Origin: Diplonema papillatum
Lineage: Eukaryota > Euglenozoa > Diplonemea > Diplonemida > Diplonemidae
Reading direction: 5' to 3'
Length of the DNA: 64,000 nucleotides
Assembly: GCA_030068145.1 (NCBI GenBank)
Contig: JAPJBO010000009.1
Location: 124,001-188,000 of the forward strand
Shown here: positions 20,883 to 31,530 of the stretch, piece after piece
How positions within the stretch are numbered: position 1 is the stretch's first letter
Layout of the letters: each line of letters starts with the position of its first letter
The notes under the pieces: model-generated
The model's database searches: none
Told to the model about the DNA's origin: nothing
What the model saw: the letters and a program-made list of their open reading frames with translations, nothing else
Program-made: the position numbers and the translations under genes

Positions 20883-21541
20883 AATTTGTTGCATTAGTGT
20901 GATTGTCAGGCCTCCGACTACCCTGAGCAACGCACTATGCACACTCCGTGTCTACGTCACAGCAGATGGAACGCGTCTGTTACGTCGCCGCGGAGGCGGC
21001 CTACGAGTGGGTGTCATTGTGGCCTCCCGGCCGGAGCCACCGTTGGATGACCCTTCGCTCGTTTCTTCGCGTTTGCGTCGGTTCGCGCCGAGGCCAGTTG
21101 TAAATTTGTTGCATTAGTGTGATTGTCAGGCCTCCGACTACCCTGAGCAACGCACTATGCACACTCCGTGTCTACGTCACAGCAGATGGAACGCGTCTGT
21201 TACGTCGCCGCGGAGGCGGCCTACGAGTGGGTGTCATTGTGGCCTCCCGGCCGGAGCCACCGTTGGATGACCCTTCGCTCGTTTCTTCGCGTTTGCGTCG
21301 GTTCGCGCCGAGGCCAGTTGTAAATTTGTTGCATTAGTGTGATTGTCAGGCCTCCGACTACCCTGAGCAACGCACTATGCACACTCCGTGTCTACGTCAC
21401 AGCAGATGGAACGCGTCTGTTACGTCGCCGCGGAGGCGGCCTACGAGTGGGTGTCATTGTGGCCTCCCGGCCGGAGCCACCGTTGGATGACCCTTCGCTC
21501 GTTTCTTCGCGTTTGCGTCGGTTCGCGCCGAGGCCAGTTGT
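20883..21541 (+). repeat. 220-bp satellite, three near-identical monomers
   Basis: Monomers start at 20883, 21103 and 21323 with AATTTGTTGCATTAGTGTGA and end GCGCCGAGGCCAGTTGT. They are almost identical, implying recent amplification or homogenisation. A fourth, diverged monomer lies on the other side of the retrotransposon. Confidence 0.95.
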
Positions 21542-22400
21542 GTTGCCTTTCCGGATGCTCCATGATTTCCAATCTGACAACGTGTTCAGCCTCTCCGAGC
21601 TTTTTCTTCTTTTTTGTGTTTCCGACGATCCCACGCGGGCGTACAGATTGGTGTCTTTCGACTTTTTGATTGATTGTGAAGTGCAGGTCTTCTTCCGACC
21701 GCTGTCAGACTAGCCGACATCGCCCCGCATTTATTTCGTTTTTTGGCCACATGCAATGTGTGAGGAAACTGAACCGCCCAAGTAGGACCTTCTGTTCATG
21801 ATCATTTGCCAAATTTGCCACCTGAAACCACGTCCAGGATTTGGGCTCAGGGTAGTGCGGTCAACGAAAACTCGAGTTTCCCTTTTCTATTTCCTCCTAC
21901 TCTCGCGGTGTACGGTTTTTTTCTTTTACGGATTGGGTTGACAGAAACTGCGCATACCGTGTGCGAGCTTAACGGAAACTCGCTTTCCCACCGCTTCTTC
22001 CACGAAGTTTGCCGGTTTCGAGACGATGACAGCCTCCGCGGCTGCCGCGGGTACGGCCTCTTCCGTCGGCGCCACGTCTTTCGCGCTCATGTATGCGAAG
22101 GGTTTCGGAGGGTGAGAGGTGCGGTGTGATGACCCTGGCGTGTTTTGGATGCCTGTTTGTGCATCTTGATTGTGTTTGTCACAATCGTCGTCGCCGGGTG
22201 GGAAAGCGAGGGATGAATAGCGTCGGAATAGCGACGGGGGTCGTAACCGTGTACAAGTGCTGGGTATTCATTGGAAGATTCAAATATCAATTATTCGAGA
22301 TCTGCGATCCAAGACGACAAAATACTCAAGGGACTGCCTTGTGCTTATTTCGACGGAGGCTAGAGGGGGAAAACCAACAGTCGCGGGGTCTGTATCGATA
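21542..22400. other. no gene seen; dispersed repeat fragments
   Basis: The part 21595-21660 (TTTCCGACGATCCCACG...ACAGATTGGTGTCTTTCGAC) recurs at 45870-45930. The part 21735-21865 (TGTGAGGAAACTGAACCGCC, TTTGCCACCTGAAACCACGT) recurs inverted at 46310-46430. No coding region is recognised. Confidence 0.6.
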
Positions 22401-22404
22401 CACA

Positions 22405-23225
22405 GTTTTGAAACGACGTAAGCTGTTCTGTCGTTGGTTTCAGATCGTATTGCTACCAGGAAACACGGGATCTGCGCGCGAATTCGTCTCTTTTAAACCC
22501 AATATGCGGGAGACTCACGCATTCCTCTACTCTCGCACAGGAGCGATGCATAGTTTTGAAACGACGTAAGCTGTTCTGTCGTTGGCTTCAGATCGTATTG
22601 CTACCAGGAAACACGGGATCTGCGCGCGAATTCGTCTCTTTTAAACCCAATATGCGGGAGACTCACGCATTCCTCTACTCTCGCACAGGAGCGATGCATA
22701 GTTATGAAACGACGTAAGCTGTTCTGTCGTTGGTTTCAGATCGTATTGCTACCAGGAAACACGGGATCTGCGCGCGAATTCGTCTCTTTTAAACCCAATA
22801 TGCGGGAGACTCGCATTCCTCTACTCTCGCACAGGAGCGATGCATAGTTATGAAACGACGTAAGCTGTTCTGTCGTTGGTTTCAGATCGTATTGCTACCA
22901 GGAAACACGGGATCTGCGCGCGAATTCGTCTCTTTTAAACCCAATATGCGGGAGACTCGCATTCCTCTACTCTCGCACAGGAGCGATGCATAGTTATGAA
23001 ACGACGTAAGCTGTTCTGTCGTTGGTTTCAGATCGTATTGCTACCAGGAAACACGGGATCTGCGCGCGAATTCGTCTCTTTTAAACCCAATATGCGGGAG
23101 GCTCACGCATTCCTCTACTCTCGCACAGGAGCGATGCATAGTTATGAAACGACGTAAGCTGTTCTGTCGTTGGTTTCAGATCGTATTGCTACCAGGAAAC
23201 ACAGGATCTGCGCGCGAATTCGTCT
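22405..23225 (+). repeat. tandem repeat, ~147-bp unit, 5.5 copies
   Basis: Unit starts (TGAAACGACGTAAGCTGTTC) fall at about 22408, 22557, 22705, 22851, 22997 and 23145. Each unit contains AACACGGGATCTGCGCGCGA and GCACAGGAGCGATGCATAG. Copies differ by single bases and a 2-bp indel. Confidence 0.95.
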
Positions 23226-23640
23226 CTCTGAAACCCTATGCAAAACTCACTCTGGGCCCTGGGTAGAAGTACCGGCACTGTCCGATCGTACACACGTAAA
23301 CTCACGCATTCCCCTAGCCCGGGTCCTGAGGCTCAGAGTACCACGGCTCTGTAGACTAGGTCCTCAGGTAAGAAGTGCCGGCTCTTTCTCCGTCGATCAA
23401 CCGTAAACTCCCACGTTCCTTTGCGCCAGGGTTCTGACTAGGAAGGGATTTGGACACGTGTTGTGACCCGAAAGGTGGTGAACAATGCCTGGAAACGGGT
23501 CGGACACAGTGCGAGCTGAGGCTAGAACGGAAGAAGGTGGTGAGCCCGTCTGCATGCATGCTACCACATCTGAGGATGGCAGCAGGTACGCAAATTGCCC
23601 AATAGCAACACTGCTGAGGCAGCGAAGAGAAATAGCCTCA
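23226..23640. other. no gene seen
   Basis: This links the 147-bp array and the EAF-derived array. It repeats the phrase CGTAAACTC(A)C(G)CATTCC from the satellite unit a few times. Confidence 0.5.
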
Positions 23641-23644
23641 TAGC

Positions 23645-25391
23645 TGTTTAAGACTCACCTTTGCGCCGCTTCGTTGCGACCGTGCATTGCTTGCCGACAA
23701 GCTCGAGTACAAATGTGTGACGTTCGATAGCGTTGATGGGTTCTAACAACGAATTACCAGCCGCTGCCGCAAACGAAAACGTGCCGTGTTCTCAGAACAC
23801 TGACCCGAGAGTACGAATTGGTTCTGCGTACGGTTTGGTTTAAGAACTCACCTTGCGCCGCTTCGTTGCAACCGTGCATTGCTTGCGACAAGCTCGAGTA
23901 CGAATGTGTGACGTTCGATAGCGTTGATGGGTTCTAACAACGAATTATCAGCCGCTGCCGCAAACGAAAACGTGCCATGTTCTCAGAACCCTGAACCCGA
24001 GAGTACGAATTGGTTCTGCGTACGATTTGGTTTAAGAACTCACCTTGCGCCGCTTCGTTGCAACCGTGCATTGCTTGTCGACAAGGCATGTGAAAAGGCG
24101 GTGAGGGCACCAGGCACCGCTGGGTTGTTTTCGTTGATGATTTCTAGCAATGAATTGCCAGCCACTCCGCACACACGAGACCGTGACCCGAGGGTTGAGT
24201 ACGAACTGGTTCTGCGTACGGTTTGGTTCAACCCACCTTACGCCGCTTCGTTGCGACTGTACGAATGTGTGATTTTCGGTGTCGTAGATGAGGACGCACT
24301 GCGTCATAAGCGTGGCCATATCACAGCAGCCCCCCCCCGGGGCCTCGGTGGTCAGGACAGAGTTGCTCGCCGTCAAGGCGTGTGAAAAAGCGGTGAAGGC
24401 ACCAGGCACCGCTGGGTTGTTTTCGTTGATGACTTCTAGCCAGCCTGTCCCCACACACGAGACCGTGACCCGAGGGTTGAGTACGAACTGGTTCTGCGTA
24501 CGGTTTGGTTCAACCCACCTTGCGCCGCTTCGTTGTGACTGCGCATTGCTTGTCGATAAGCTCGAGAACGAATGTGTGATTTTCGGTGTTGTAGATGAGG
24601 ACGCACTGCGTCATAAGCGTGGCCATATCACAGCAGCCCCGGGGCTACGCTAGTTCCCGTCAGGACAGAGTTGCTCGTCGGCAAGGCATGTGAAAAGGCG
24701 GTGAGGGTACCGGGCACCGCCGCGTTGTTTTCGTTGATGAGTTCTACCAATGAATTACCAGCCACTGCCGCTAACGAAACCGTGACCCGAGGGTCGGTGG
24801 TCAGGACAGAGTTGCTCGCCGTCAAGGCGTGTGCAAAAGCGGTGAAGGCACCAGGTTGTTTTCGTTGATGAGTTCTAGCAATGAATTGCCAGCCTGTCCG
24901 CACATACGAGACCGTGACCCGAGGGTAGAGTACGAACTGGCTCTGCGTACGGTTTGGCCCAACCCACCTTGCGCCGCTTCGTTGCGACTGTACGAATGTG
25001 TGATTTTCGGTGTCGTAGATGAGGACGCACTGCGTCATAAGCGTGGCCATATCACAGCAGCCCCGGGGCTACGCTAGTTCCCGTCAGGACAGAGTTGCTC
25101 GTCGGCAAGGCATGTGAAAAGGCGGTGAGGGTACCGGGCACCGCCGCGTTGTTTTCGTTGATGAGTTCTACCAATGAATTACCAGCCACTGCCGCTAACG
25201 AAACCGTGACCCGATGGTCGGTGGTCAGGACAGAGTTGCTCGCCGTCAAGGCGTGTGCAAAAGCGGTGGAGGCACCAGGTTGTTTTCGTTGATGAGTTCT
25301 AGCAATGAATTGCCAGCCTGTCCGCACACACGAGACCGTGACCCGAGGGTAGAGTACGAACTGGCTCTGCGTACGGTTTGGCTCAACCCAC
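23645..25391 (-). repeat. array of partial copies of an EAF-like gene exon
   Basis: At least six minus-strand copies of an exon encoding MTQCVLIYDTENHTFV-type sequence or its following KQCTV(S/A)TKRRK end are arranged with intervening intron-like DNA. The part 24611-25470 holds two copies of a 424-bp higher-order unit (GCGTGGCCATATCACAGCAG at 24619 and 25043). Several copies carry a 26-bp deletion that replaces the LELVDK stretch. The 5' part (23645-24080) has ~185-bp units with the TKRRK end. The copies are fragments without start codon or promoter. Confidence 0.75.
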
Positions 25392-25763
25392 CTTGCGCCG
25401 CTTCGTTGAGACTGTGCATTGCTTGTCGACAAGCTCGAGTACAAATGTGTGATTTTCGGTGTCGTAGATAAGGACGCACTGCGTCATAGGCGTGGCCATA
25501 TCACCGCAGCCCCGGGCCTGCGCAGGTTCCAAGGTTCCGGAGACTTCGGTCGTCTGGACGGAGTTGCTGCGCGTCAAGACGGCGTCGAAGGTGTCGCCTG
25601 TTATGACGACGTCTTCAACGTCGACCGCGTCGTCGGCCACCTCGTCCGGCACGGAGGCCAGCAGCGCGGTTGCGGATGGGCGCTTGAAACTGTCGCCCAC
25701 CGCCACCGCGATGCGGTCTTGGGGCTCGAGCTTCACCTGCGGCGCGTGCTCGAAGTGGGGCAT
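25392..25763 (-). CDS. ELL-associated-factor-like protein, first exon
   Basis: The minus-strand exon of 124 codons starts MPHFEHAPQVKLEPQDRIAV and ends KQCTVSTKRRK before an AAG/GTGGGT donor at 25392. The pattern resembles the EAF N-terminal domain: GDSFKR near residue 23, a middle hydrophobic part VVITGDTFDAVL, and a QCVLIYDTENHTFVLELVDK end like the CVLI..D..TG.F.LE.L signature. EAF proteins partner ELL in Pol II elongation, so a transcription-elongation role is possible; this rests on pattern only. Downstream exons were not identified, because the region beyond is an array of copies of this exon's end. The shared promoter-like module lies ~90 bp upstream of the ATG. Confidence 0.5.
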
Positions 25764-25852
25764 CGCGAGTTTGGGTTACTCTTGGCGGAGCGGGGGGTGC
25801 CCCCCACCTTTCGTCCTACCCCCTCCCCTCCTTCTTGGGTTGTGCTTGGATT

Positions 25853-25947
25853 TTAAGGTCCGGTGATTTCAGTGAGAATTCGCTTGTAACTGGGGGACCG
25901 AGTGCTTTCGGGTTACTTTCGGCACTGTACATAGGAACATCCTTTGT
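25853..25947 (-). promoter_or_regulatory. recurrent module upstream of EAF-like copy 1
   Basis: On the minus strand: AAAGGATGTTCCTATGTACA, then TACAAGCGAATTCTCACTGA, about 90-180 bp before the ATG at 25763. Confidence 0.5.
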
Positions 25948-26084
25948 TATTATACTCGGTCTCGAGTTCTTAATGGTCACAAGGTAAGGTTGATCGTCCA
26001 CTATCCAGATAGGTTCTTATGTGGCGTGAAAGCTGGATCCCGCTTGTCGGCAAGTTCACGTGCGAATGATTTTGAATGTGCCAA

Positions 26085-26304
26085 GGTTCCGGAGACTTCG
26101 GTCGTCTGGACGGAGTTGCTGCGCGTTAAGACGGCGTCGAAGGCGTCGCCGGTTATGACGACGTCCTCGACGTTGACCGCGTCGTCGGCGCACCGAGGCC
26201 AGCAGCGCGGTTGTGGACGGGCGCTTGAAACTGTCGCCCACCGCCACCGCGATGCGATCTTGGGGCTCGAGCTTCACCTGCGGCGCGTGCTCGAAGTGGG
26301 GCAT
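26085..26304 (-). pseudogene. EAF-like first exon, copy 2, frameshifted
   Basis: The start MPHFEHAPQVKLEPQ is preserved, but relative to copies 1 and 3 an 11-bp deletion in the CACCTCGTCCGG segment (~26190) shifts the frame. The exon is cut off after the SGTL codons, where sequence shared with copy 3 (AACTTGCCGACAAGC) begins. Its promoter-like module was separated from it by the transposon at 26340-27395. Confidence 0.75.
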
Positions 26305-26339
26305 CGCGGGTTTCGGTTACGCTTGGCGGGGCGGGGGGG

Positions 26340-27395
26340 CAGCGCTCTTGTTAAGGATCAGCCACTTTGGCCGGATGGCCGGATAAACCAGACCCCCCCC
26401 CCCCTCTACAGTGCAGTTGCCTTGGAGGCTGGGTGGTCAAATTCTCGAAGGTGAAATGGTCAAAATTCCCTGCCAAAAGTGGGCCCACAAAATTTTTCCA
26501 AAGTGTGGTATTTGGGGCAAAAAAAAAAAAGTTTTTTTTTCTGACCGCCCACCGTGGTGACCACCTTAGAGTGTGACAGGTAGCGTCTCCCCCCTCCACA
26601 GTGAAAATAGCCTGAGGGGGGGGGAGGGGGGGCAGGGGGCGCACTAAGGATTGGGGGGTGCAACGGGCAATGTCAACGTCTGCTAAATTTGGAAGGGGGG
26701 GGGGGGTCCTGTTTGGTGCACCTGGTGGCCGGGGACCCCCCCACCCTTTTTTCCGGGGACCCCCTCAAACGCGCTCTTTCGCGATGGATCTTTCCACTCC
26801 GTCTTCGGTTCGTCTGTGAGGCCTGAAATTTGACGTGCAAAACACAGGCTGAAACCGGGAAAATCTGCCCTTTCGTGGTTTTCTTGGTGCCGTTGTTTCG
26901 AAACTCTCTAAGTACGTTTCCCAGCGGATTTGCCTGAAAAACAGCTTTTGGGGGGTATTGGCATTTTGGGGAAAGCACATGGTAAATCGGCCAAATTTGC
27001 TCGAATTTTCACTTTTTGGGCCAATTTTCCAGATTTTGGCTGATTTTTGAGTGCACTGCAGGAATCTTGGTTTTCGGGGAAACTGACTTTGCTCAAAAGT
27101 TGCTAAGTACATTTCCCTGCCAAAAAAGTGCAGGAAAACATTTTGGTGGGGATTGACCTTTTTTCCCGCAAAAGTGGGTTTCGATTTCGAAAACGAGGAG
27201 AACGGATTCATCTGGAGGAAACGGAGTACCCACTCGGCACCGGGGGGTCTGGCAAACACCCCAAAAACAGCCCCCAAAACGACCCCCCCCAAAAGGGGGT
27301 GCAACGTGCAACGGGGGCAACGTCCCTTAGTGCGCACCCTGAGGGGGGGGTCAGCCGGCTGATGGATGGATGGATGGTTCTTAACAAGATGCCTG
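26340..27395. mobile_element. non-autonomous hAT-type element, 1,056 bp, perfect 8-bp target duplication
   Basis: Comparison with EAF copies 1 and 3 shows the insertion. Both flanks are CGGGGGGG (26332-26339, 27396-27403). The termini are CAGCGCTCTTGTTAAGGA and, inverted, CAGGCATCTTGTTAAGAA. The interior carries further inverted sequence (GCGCACTAAGG ~26639 and CCTTAGTGCGC ~27337) and an open frame of 190 codons (26765-27337, minus) that I do not recognise. There is no transposase, so it would depend on an element elsewhere. Confidence 0.85.
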
Positions 27396-27459
27396 CGGGG
27401 GGGTGCTCCCCACCTTTCGTCCTACCCCCTCCCCTCCTTCTTGGGTTGTGCTTGGGTTT

Positions 27460-27557
27460 TAAGGTCCGGTGATTTCAGAGTGAGAATTCGCTTGAAACTG
27501 GGGGACCGAGTGCTTTCGGGTTACTTTCGGCACTGTACATAGGAACATCCTTTATTA
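27460..27557 (-). promoter_or_regulatory. recurrent module, EAF-like copy 2
   Basis: The same blocks as copy 1 (AAAGGATGTTCCTATGTACA, TTTCAAGCGAATTCTCACTC), now more than 1.1 kb from its pseudo-exon because of the hAT insertion. Confidence 0.5.
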
Positions 27558-27580
27558 TTATACTCGGTCTCGAGTTCTTA

Positions 27581-28109
27581 CTGGGGGGGGGTCGAATACA
27601 GGAGGTACCTTGAATAGAAGAGGTACCTTGAATACAAGAGGCATTTTGGAAATCTGGAAAAAAGTTGGATTTTTCCTTGGTCCGCATAACAGTCCTTTTT
27701 CAACGGTTTTCTGATCGCGATGAGCTCCGATGAAGAAAACTGTGAAAAATAGACCCGGGGACCAAGATTTATGTGCGTGGTTCATGGGTCCTTGCCAGAT
27801 GCGGGGCACCGGGCGTGGAACCCACAGGTTTTGAATAGAAAGGACGGGAATCGACCCACTGGTTGGTGACATTTCTTTGCTGGCCCGTGTAGCAGACCTT
27901 TTTCGGCGAATTTGTGCTCGCGTTCAGCTCCGATGAAGAGAACCGTGAAAACTAGACCCGGGGACCACAAATTGCGTGCGTCTTTCAAGAAGAAGGGAGC
28001 TCCCGCGGTTTCCGGGTTTGCGGTACTTTTTTTCCATTTCTTTTTCGGGAAAATTGCAGGATCGGCACGCCGAATAGAAGAGGTACCTCTTGTATTCGAC
28101 CCTCCCCAG
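27581..28109. mobile_element. TA-flanked MITE, 529 bp
   Basis: The ends are CTGGGGGGGGGTCGAATACA and, inverted, CTGGGGAGGGTCGAATACAA, continuing (A)GAGGTACC, about 30 bp in all. It is flanked by TA on both sides (27579-27580, 28110-28111); the uninterrupted site is seen in EAF copy 1 near 25966-25975 (GTTCTTAATGG). A TA duplication fits the Tc1/mariner superfamily. The interior carries two copies of the dispersed repeat also found at 9683-9975. Confidence 0.85.
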
Positions 28110-28223
28110 TAATGGTGGTGGTTACACAAGGTAAGGCTGATCGTCCATTATCCAGATAGGTTCTTATGTGGCGTGAAAGCTGGATCCCGCTTGCCGGCAA
28201 GTTCACGTGCGAATGATTTTGAA

Positions 28224-28461
28224 TGTGCCAAGGTTCCGGAGACTTCGGTCGTCTGGACGGAGTTGCTGCGCGTTAAGACGGCGTCGAAGGTGTCGCCGGT
28301 TATGACGACGTCTTCGACGTTGACCGCGTCGTCGGCCACCTCGTCCGGCACGGAGGCCAACAGCGCGGTTGCGGACGGGCGCTTGAAACTGTCGCCCACC
28401 GCCACCGCGATGCGATCTTGGGGCTCGAGCTTCACCTGCGGCGCGTGCTCGAAGTGGGGCA
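28224..28461 (-). pseudogene. EAF-like first exon, copy 3, truncated
   Basis: The frame is intact from MPHFEHAPQVKLEPQ to QTTEVSGTL, one conservative change from copy 1 (DAVN for DAVD), then diverges into unrelated codons. The CVLIYD half is missing, so the copy cannot make the complete domain. It does retain the upstream module. Confidence 0.75.
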
Positions 28462-28534
28462 TCGCGGGTTTGGTTCCTCTCGGCGGGGTGCTCCCCGGCT
28501 TTCGTCCACCCCCTCCCCTCCTTCCTGGGTTGTG

Positions 28535-28620
28535 ATTTTTGAGTGAAAATTCGCTTGAAGCTGGGGGACTGTAGTGTTTTCGTGTGACTCTCGGCATTGT
28601 ACAGGCACATCCTTCATACT
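28535..28620 (-). promoter_or_regulatory. recurrent module upstream of EAF-like copy 3
   Basis: GAAGGATGTGCCTGTACAAT then CTTCAAGCGAATTTTCACTC on the minus strand, ~75-160 bp before the ATG at 28461. Confidence 0.5.
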
Positions 28621-28669
28621 CAGTCTCGAGTTCTCAAGGGTGGTAATTACACGAGGAAACAGGATCGCT

Positions 28670-29311
28670 ATGCACCTGGTTGGTCGCTGGTGCCACTATC
28701 CACATACACTCCCTTTCTTGGCAGAGACGTTCCACTTTCAGCCCACCTTCCATGCTGTCACCTCCTGCTCGCATGTGGAATACGAAGGGGAAAGGTCGGA
28801 AGGCAGATAAACGAACGTAACCCAGTTGTCGACAACGAATTGGGGTGAATTGGTAGAAGACAAAAAAGGGAGAAGAAGAAAAAGGTGAGAAAGGCAAAAC
28901 GAACCCAGAGAAAGAGACACAGAGCGAGGGAGAGAGACCTACCTTCTCTGAAATCAAAAGAAAAGAGCTCCTGCCACTCGCCGACCACGACGTGATGCAA
29001 AAGCAAAAATGATAAAGAAGAGGAAGGCGTTTTTTCGTAAAACGCGTGCATTGGCTACATTCTGTGGTGGGTACTTTGATGAGGTTCAAAGAACCGAGAT
29101 TACAAGAGTATGTTGAGGTTTAAAGAACCGGGATTGTAAAAGTCGCATTTCATACAAATGCGTAGCTTTGTTTGAAAAAACGGCAATGACCTGTCGTAGC
29201 TTGCTGCTAGCTCTTCAGTGTGTCCGTCATGTGCAAACAGGTGCCTTGGCATAATAGAGCACAGAAGAGGGTCGTCGTATCTGCAATTTTATTCTAGTCA
29301 TGGGTCAGGGG
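28670..29311. other. no gene seen
   Basis: Purine-rich on the plus strand (28855-28960). Minus-strand open frames here are low-complexity and show no domain. Confidence 0.5.
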
Positions 29312-29631
29312 CAGGGCTTACGCTCCGTTTTCGGTCTCAGAGAAAATACGTGTGGTCCACATCGTGGGCGCTTAAGGTTCGAGGGGGAAAAAAAACCTTT
29401 CCCCCAATGTGCGACGGCAAAAAAAAAAAAAATAGTGTCGCTAGGTAGCTACTGGACTTGGCGATACCTGGCTGTGCGGCCTTGACCACTAGTGGGCCTA
29501 GACTCCCCTGCATATGGACCAATGAATCAAAATCCATATGTTGTACCTGTGGATCCACACGTGGGGGAACAAAATCCAAAAAGATTAACGTGTGGAAATC
29601 CGCACGTTCCACACGTGGAGCGTAAGCCCTG
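29312..29631. mobile_element. hAT MITE, 320 bp
   Basis: It begins CAGGGCTTACGCTCCGTTTT and ends GGAGCGTAAGCCCTG. Flanks GTCAGGGG (29304-29311) and GTCAGGAG (29632-29639) are an 8-bp target duplication with one mismatch. The internal CACGTG-rich palindromes (ATCCACACGTGGGGG, GTTCCACACGTGG) match the interior of the larger element at 12459-13894, its likely source family. Confidence 0.85.
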
Positions 29632-31236
29632 GTCAGGAGTTTCCCGTTTCCGCCGTGACACGGTCTCGGCAGATGGTCTGAGCCATAGGTCAGGCCGTAT
29701 GGTTGGTAAATAAACGCCGCAGTTGCTGGCCTTTCTGTCTAAATTGACCAAATAGCCAGCGGCCTGTTCGACGTCTCACCACACATTGATACGGTGACCT
29801 GCGCACCAAAAAAGGACCTGAAACTGCCAGCAGGACGTGCCCAATTTCTCGCGGTGTGAAAACAAAAGCTTAAAAATAAAAAAAAGAAGAAGCTGACCTG
29901 GAAAAAAAAAAGGAAGGATCAAAAAAAAAAAAGGAGAAAATGACGACTTAATTTGGTCGCCCGTTGCGTCGTGTCACTGTAGCATACTTCGGCTGGGTTC
30001 GGCAGAGAGGGGGGGGGGGTGGTGGAGCATTGCAAGAACGTGCTCCAGGACGCAAGCCGCATTCAACGTCTCGCCGCACGATGAAAGGTCGGTTCACCTC
30101 TTCAAGATATCCCTGGCGACTGAAGCCAAGAGCGTTGAAGTATGGCTGAAGATAAAGTGGTGTCACCTGAGGGGGTAATCTCAGGGCCACCCACGTGATA
30201 AGCCGTTAAGCAGCGGCTGCCGGCTTATCCCGTGACACCTTTTACATGTACGTTGTTGAAAGAGTAGCGTTGGCACTCTTACAGGTTCGTTCCCTCGTAG
30301 CTCGCCGGGAACGGGCACTCCAGTGAAACTGGGTATGTTACCGTTTCAGGTTTGGATTTTGGGAGCATTGCCTCATGTGCGAAACCTTTGCAAGTCTAGC
30401 AGCTTCGTCCCATTTGTCGTGCGCTCGATACGCCCGGCACGCGTTGTACCCCCGACCTATCAAGCAGGAGCTCGACTGCGCCTTCAAGGTAGTTCAACGT
30501 CGAGGCACACCAGCGGCTACAACGCAGGCTTTGTACAGGTTCGCCCTCCATTCCTGTGGGTGCGGGCCTGGAATGGTTGCACGGCGCGACTTGCTTCTTC
30601 AGATGCAGATCAGATCCCGCGGGCCGCGCCTGTCCAGGTCCCAAGGGCACAACCCCCCCCCCCCCCCCCCCCCCCCACGATGACCGGTAGTCCCCCAGGG
30701 TCCCAAATCGCCTAAAAAGGGGGGGAAATGTTTCTTGGGTTTGAAGAGCGCGTGCTGCTTGCACCACTGAGGCCAGGTTGTTTAACCGCGGTTTTAGTGA
30801 AGTTTTTTTTTTTGGGGGGGGGGGGGGGGGGGTCGTCAGAAACCCAAAACTGGAAACCAGCCACTTCAGTGCCCCCAAAACGCTCCGGAAATCCAGAAAC
30901 AGTCGTCGGATACTGGCTGAAGCTCGGAAAATTGCCGCAGAATGTGAATGCGAGGAAAACTCACCTCCACCGTCTTTCGCTGCCCCCCTGCAACCGAATG
31001 TCCTTCGAGCAACGCTTTCAGGCGCGCGCGATAGCCCGGTGAAGAATTCGTTCACTCGCAAGTCTTGGTCCACAAAAAAATACACCTTTCTCCTGTCAGA
31101 CAAGAGGGAAAACTGGCGTGGTGAGTGCTACGCATCCTTTTTTTCGTTTCAGGCCACGCAGCAAATCGCGTGCGCGGCACTAAAAATACTCGAGGGGCTG
31201 CCTGGTGCTTACTTCGAAGGAGGCCAGAGGGGGAGA

Positions 31237-31355
31237 AATGTGAAAACGGGTTTTTGCCTAGAAGCTTTTCGTGTTCTTTTGCAAATGCTTTGAGCTATCT
31301 TTGTGTCTGTGCTTTCAGTCGTCTTCTTAACCATGGTTAAGTGCGCAAATGGTGT
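31237..31355 (+). repeat. dispersed repeat family G, copy 2
   Basis: Matches 15115-15235; identical over TGCTTTGAGCTATCTTTGTG and TCAGTCGTCTTCTTAACCAT. Confidence 0.85.
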
Positions 31356-31394
31356 CAGCAGAAACAATACAACTACAAAGTGGGTCTTTTCGTT

Positions 31395-31530
31395 GAACGC
31401 TTACGCCCGCCACTGAACCCAGATGCACCTGTGTTTCGTGTGGGCTACAGCACATTTACCTCCTTTCATCTTTTGCAGCTGGCAGCCTCCTCAAGTATTT
31501 CCTACAAAGCAGGTGCTTATACAAAAAAAC
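31395..31530 (-). repeat. dispersed repeat family B, inverted copy
   Basis: CGAACGCTTACGCCCGCCAC-type start through CCTACAAAGCAGGTGCTTAT corresponds to the reverse complement of 56625-56760. Confidence 0.8.

Noticed and set aside
22405..23225. CRISPR-like array
   Set aside because: Repeats are contiguous 147-bp satellite units without unique spacers, in a eukaryotic context.
25490..25866. Plus-strand ORFs over the EAF-like exon
   Set aside because: The minus strand carries the conserved start, domain-like pattern, donor site and three co-linear copies; plus frames are shadows.
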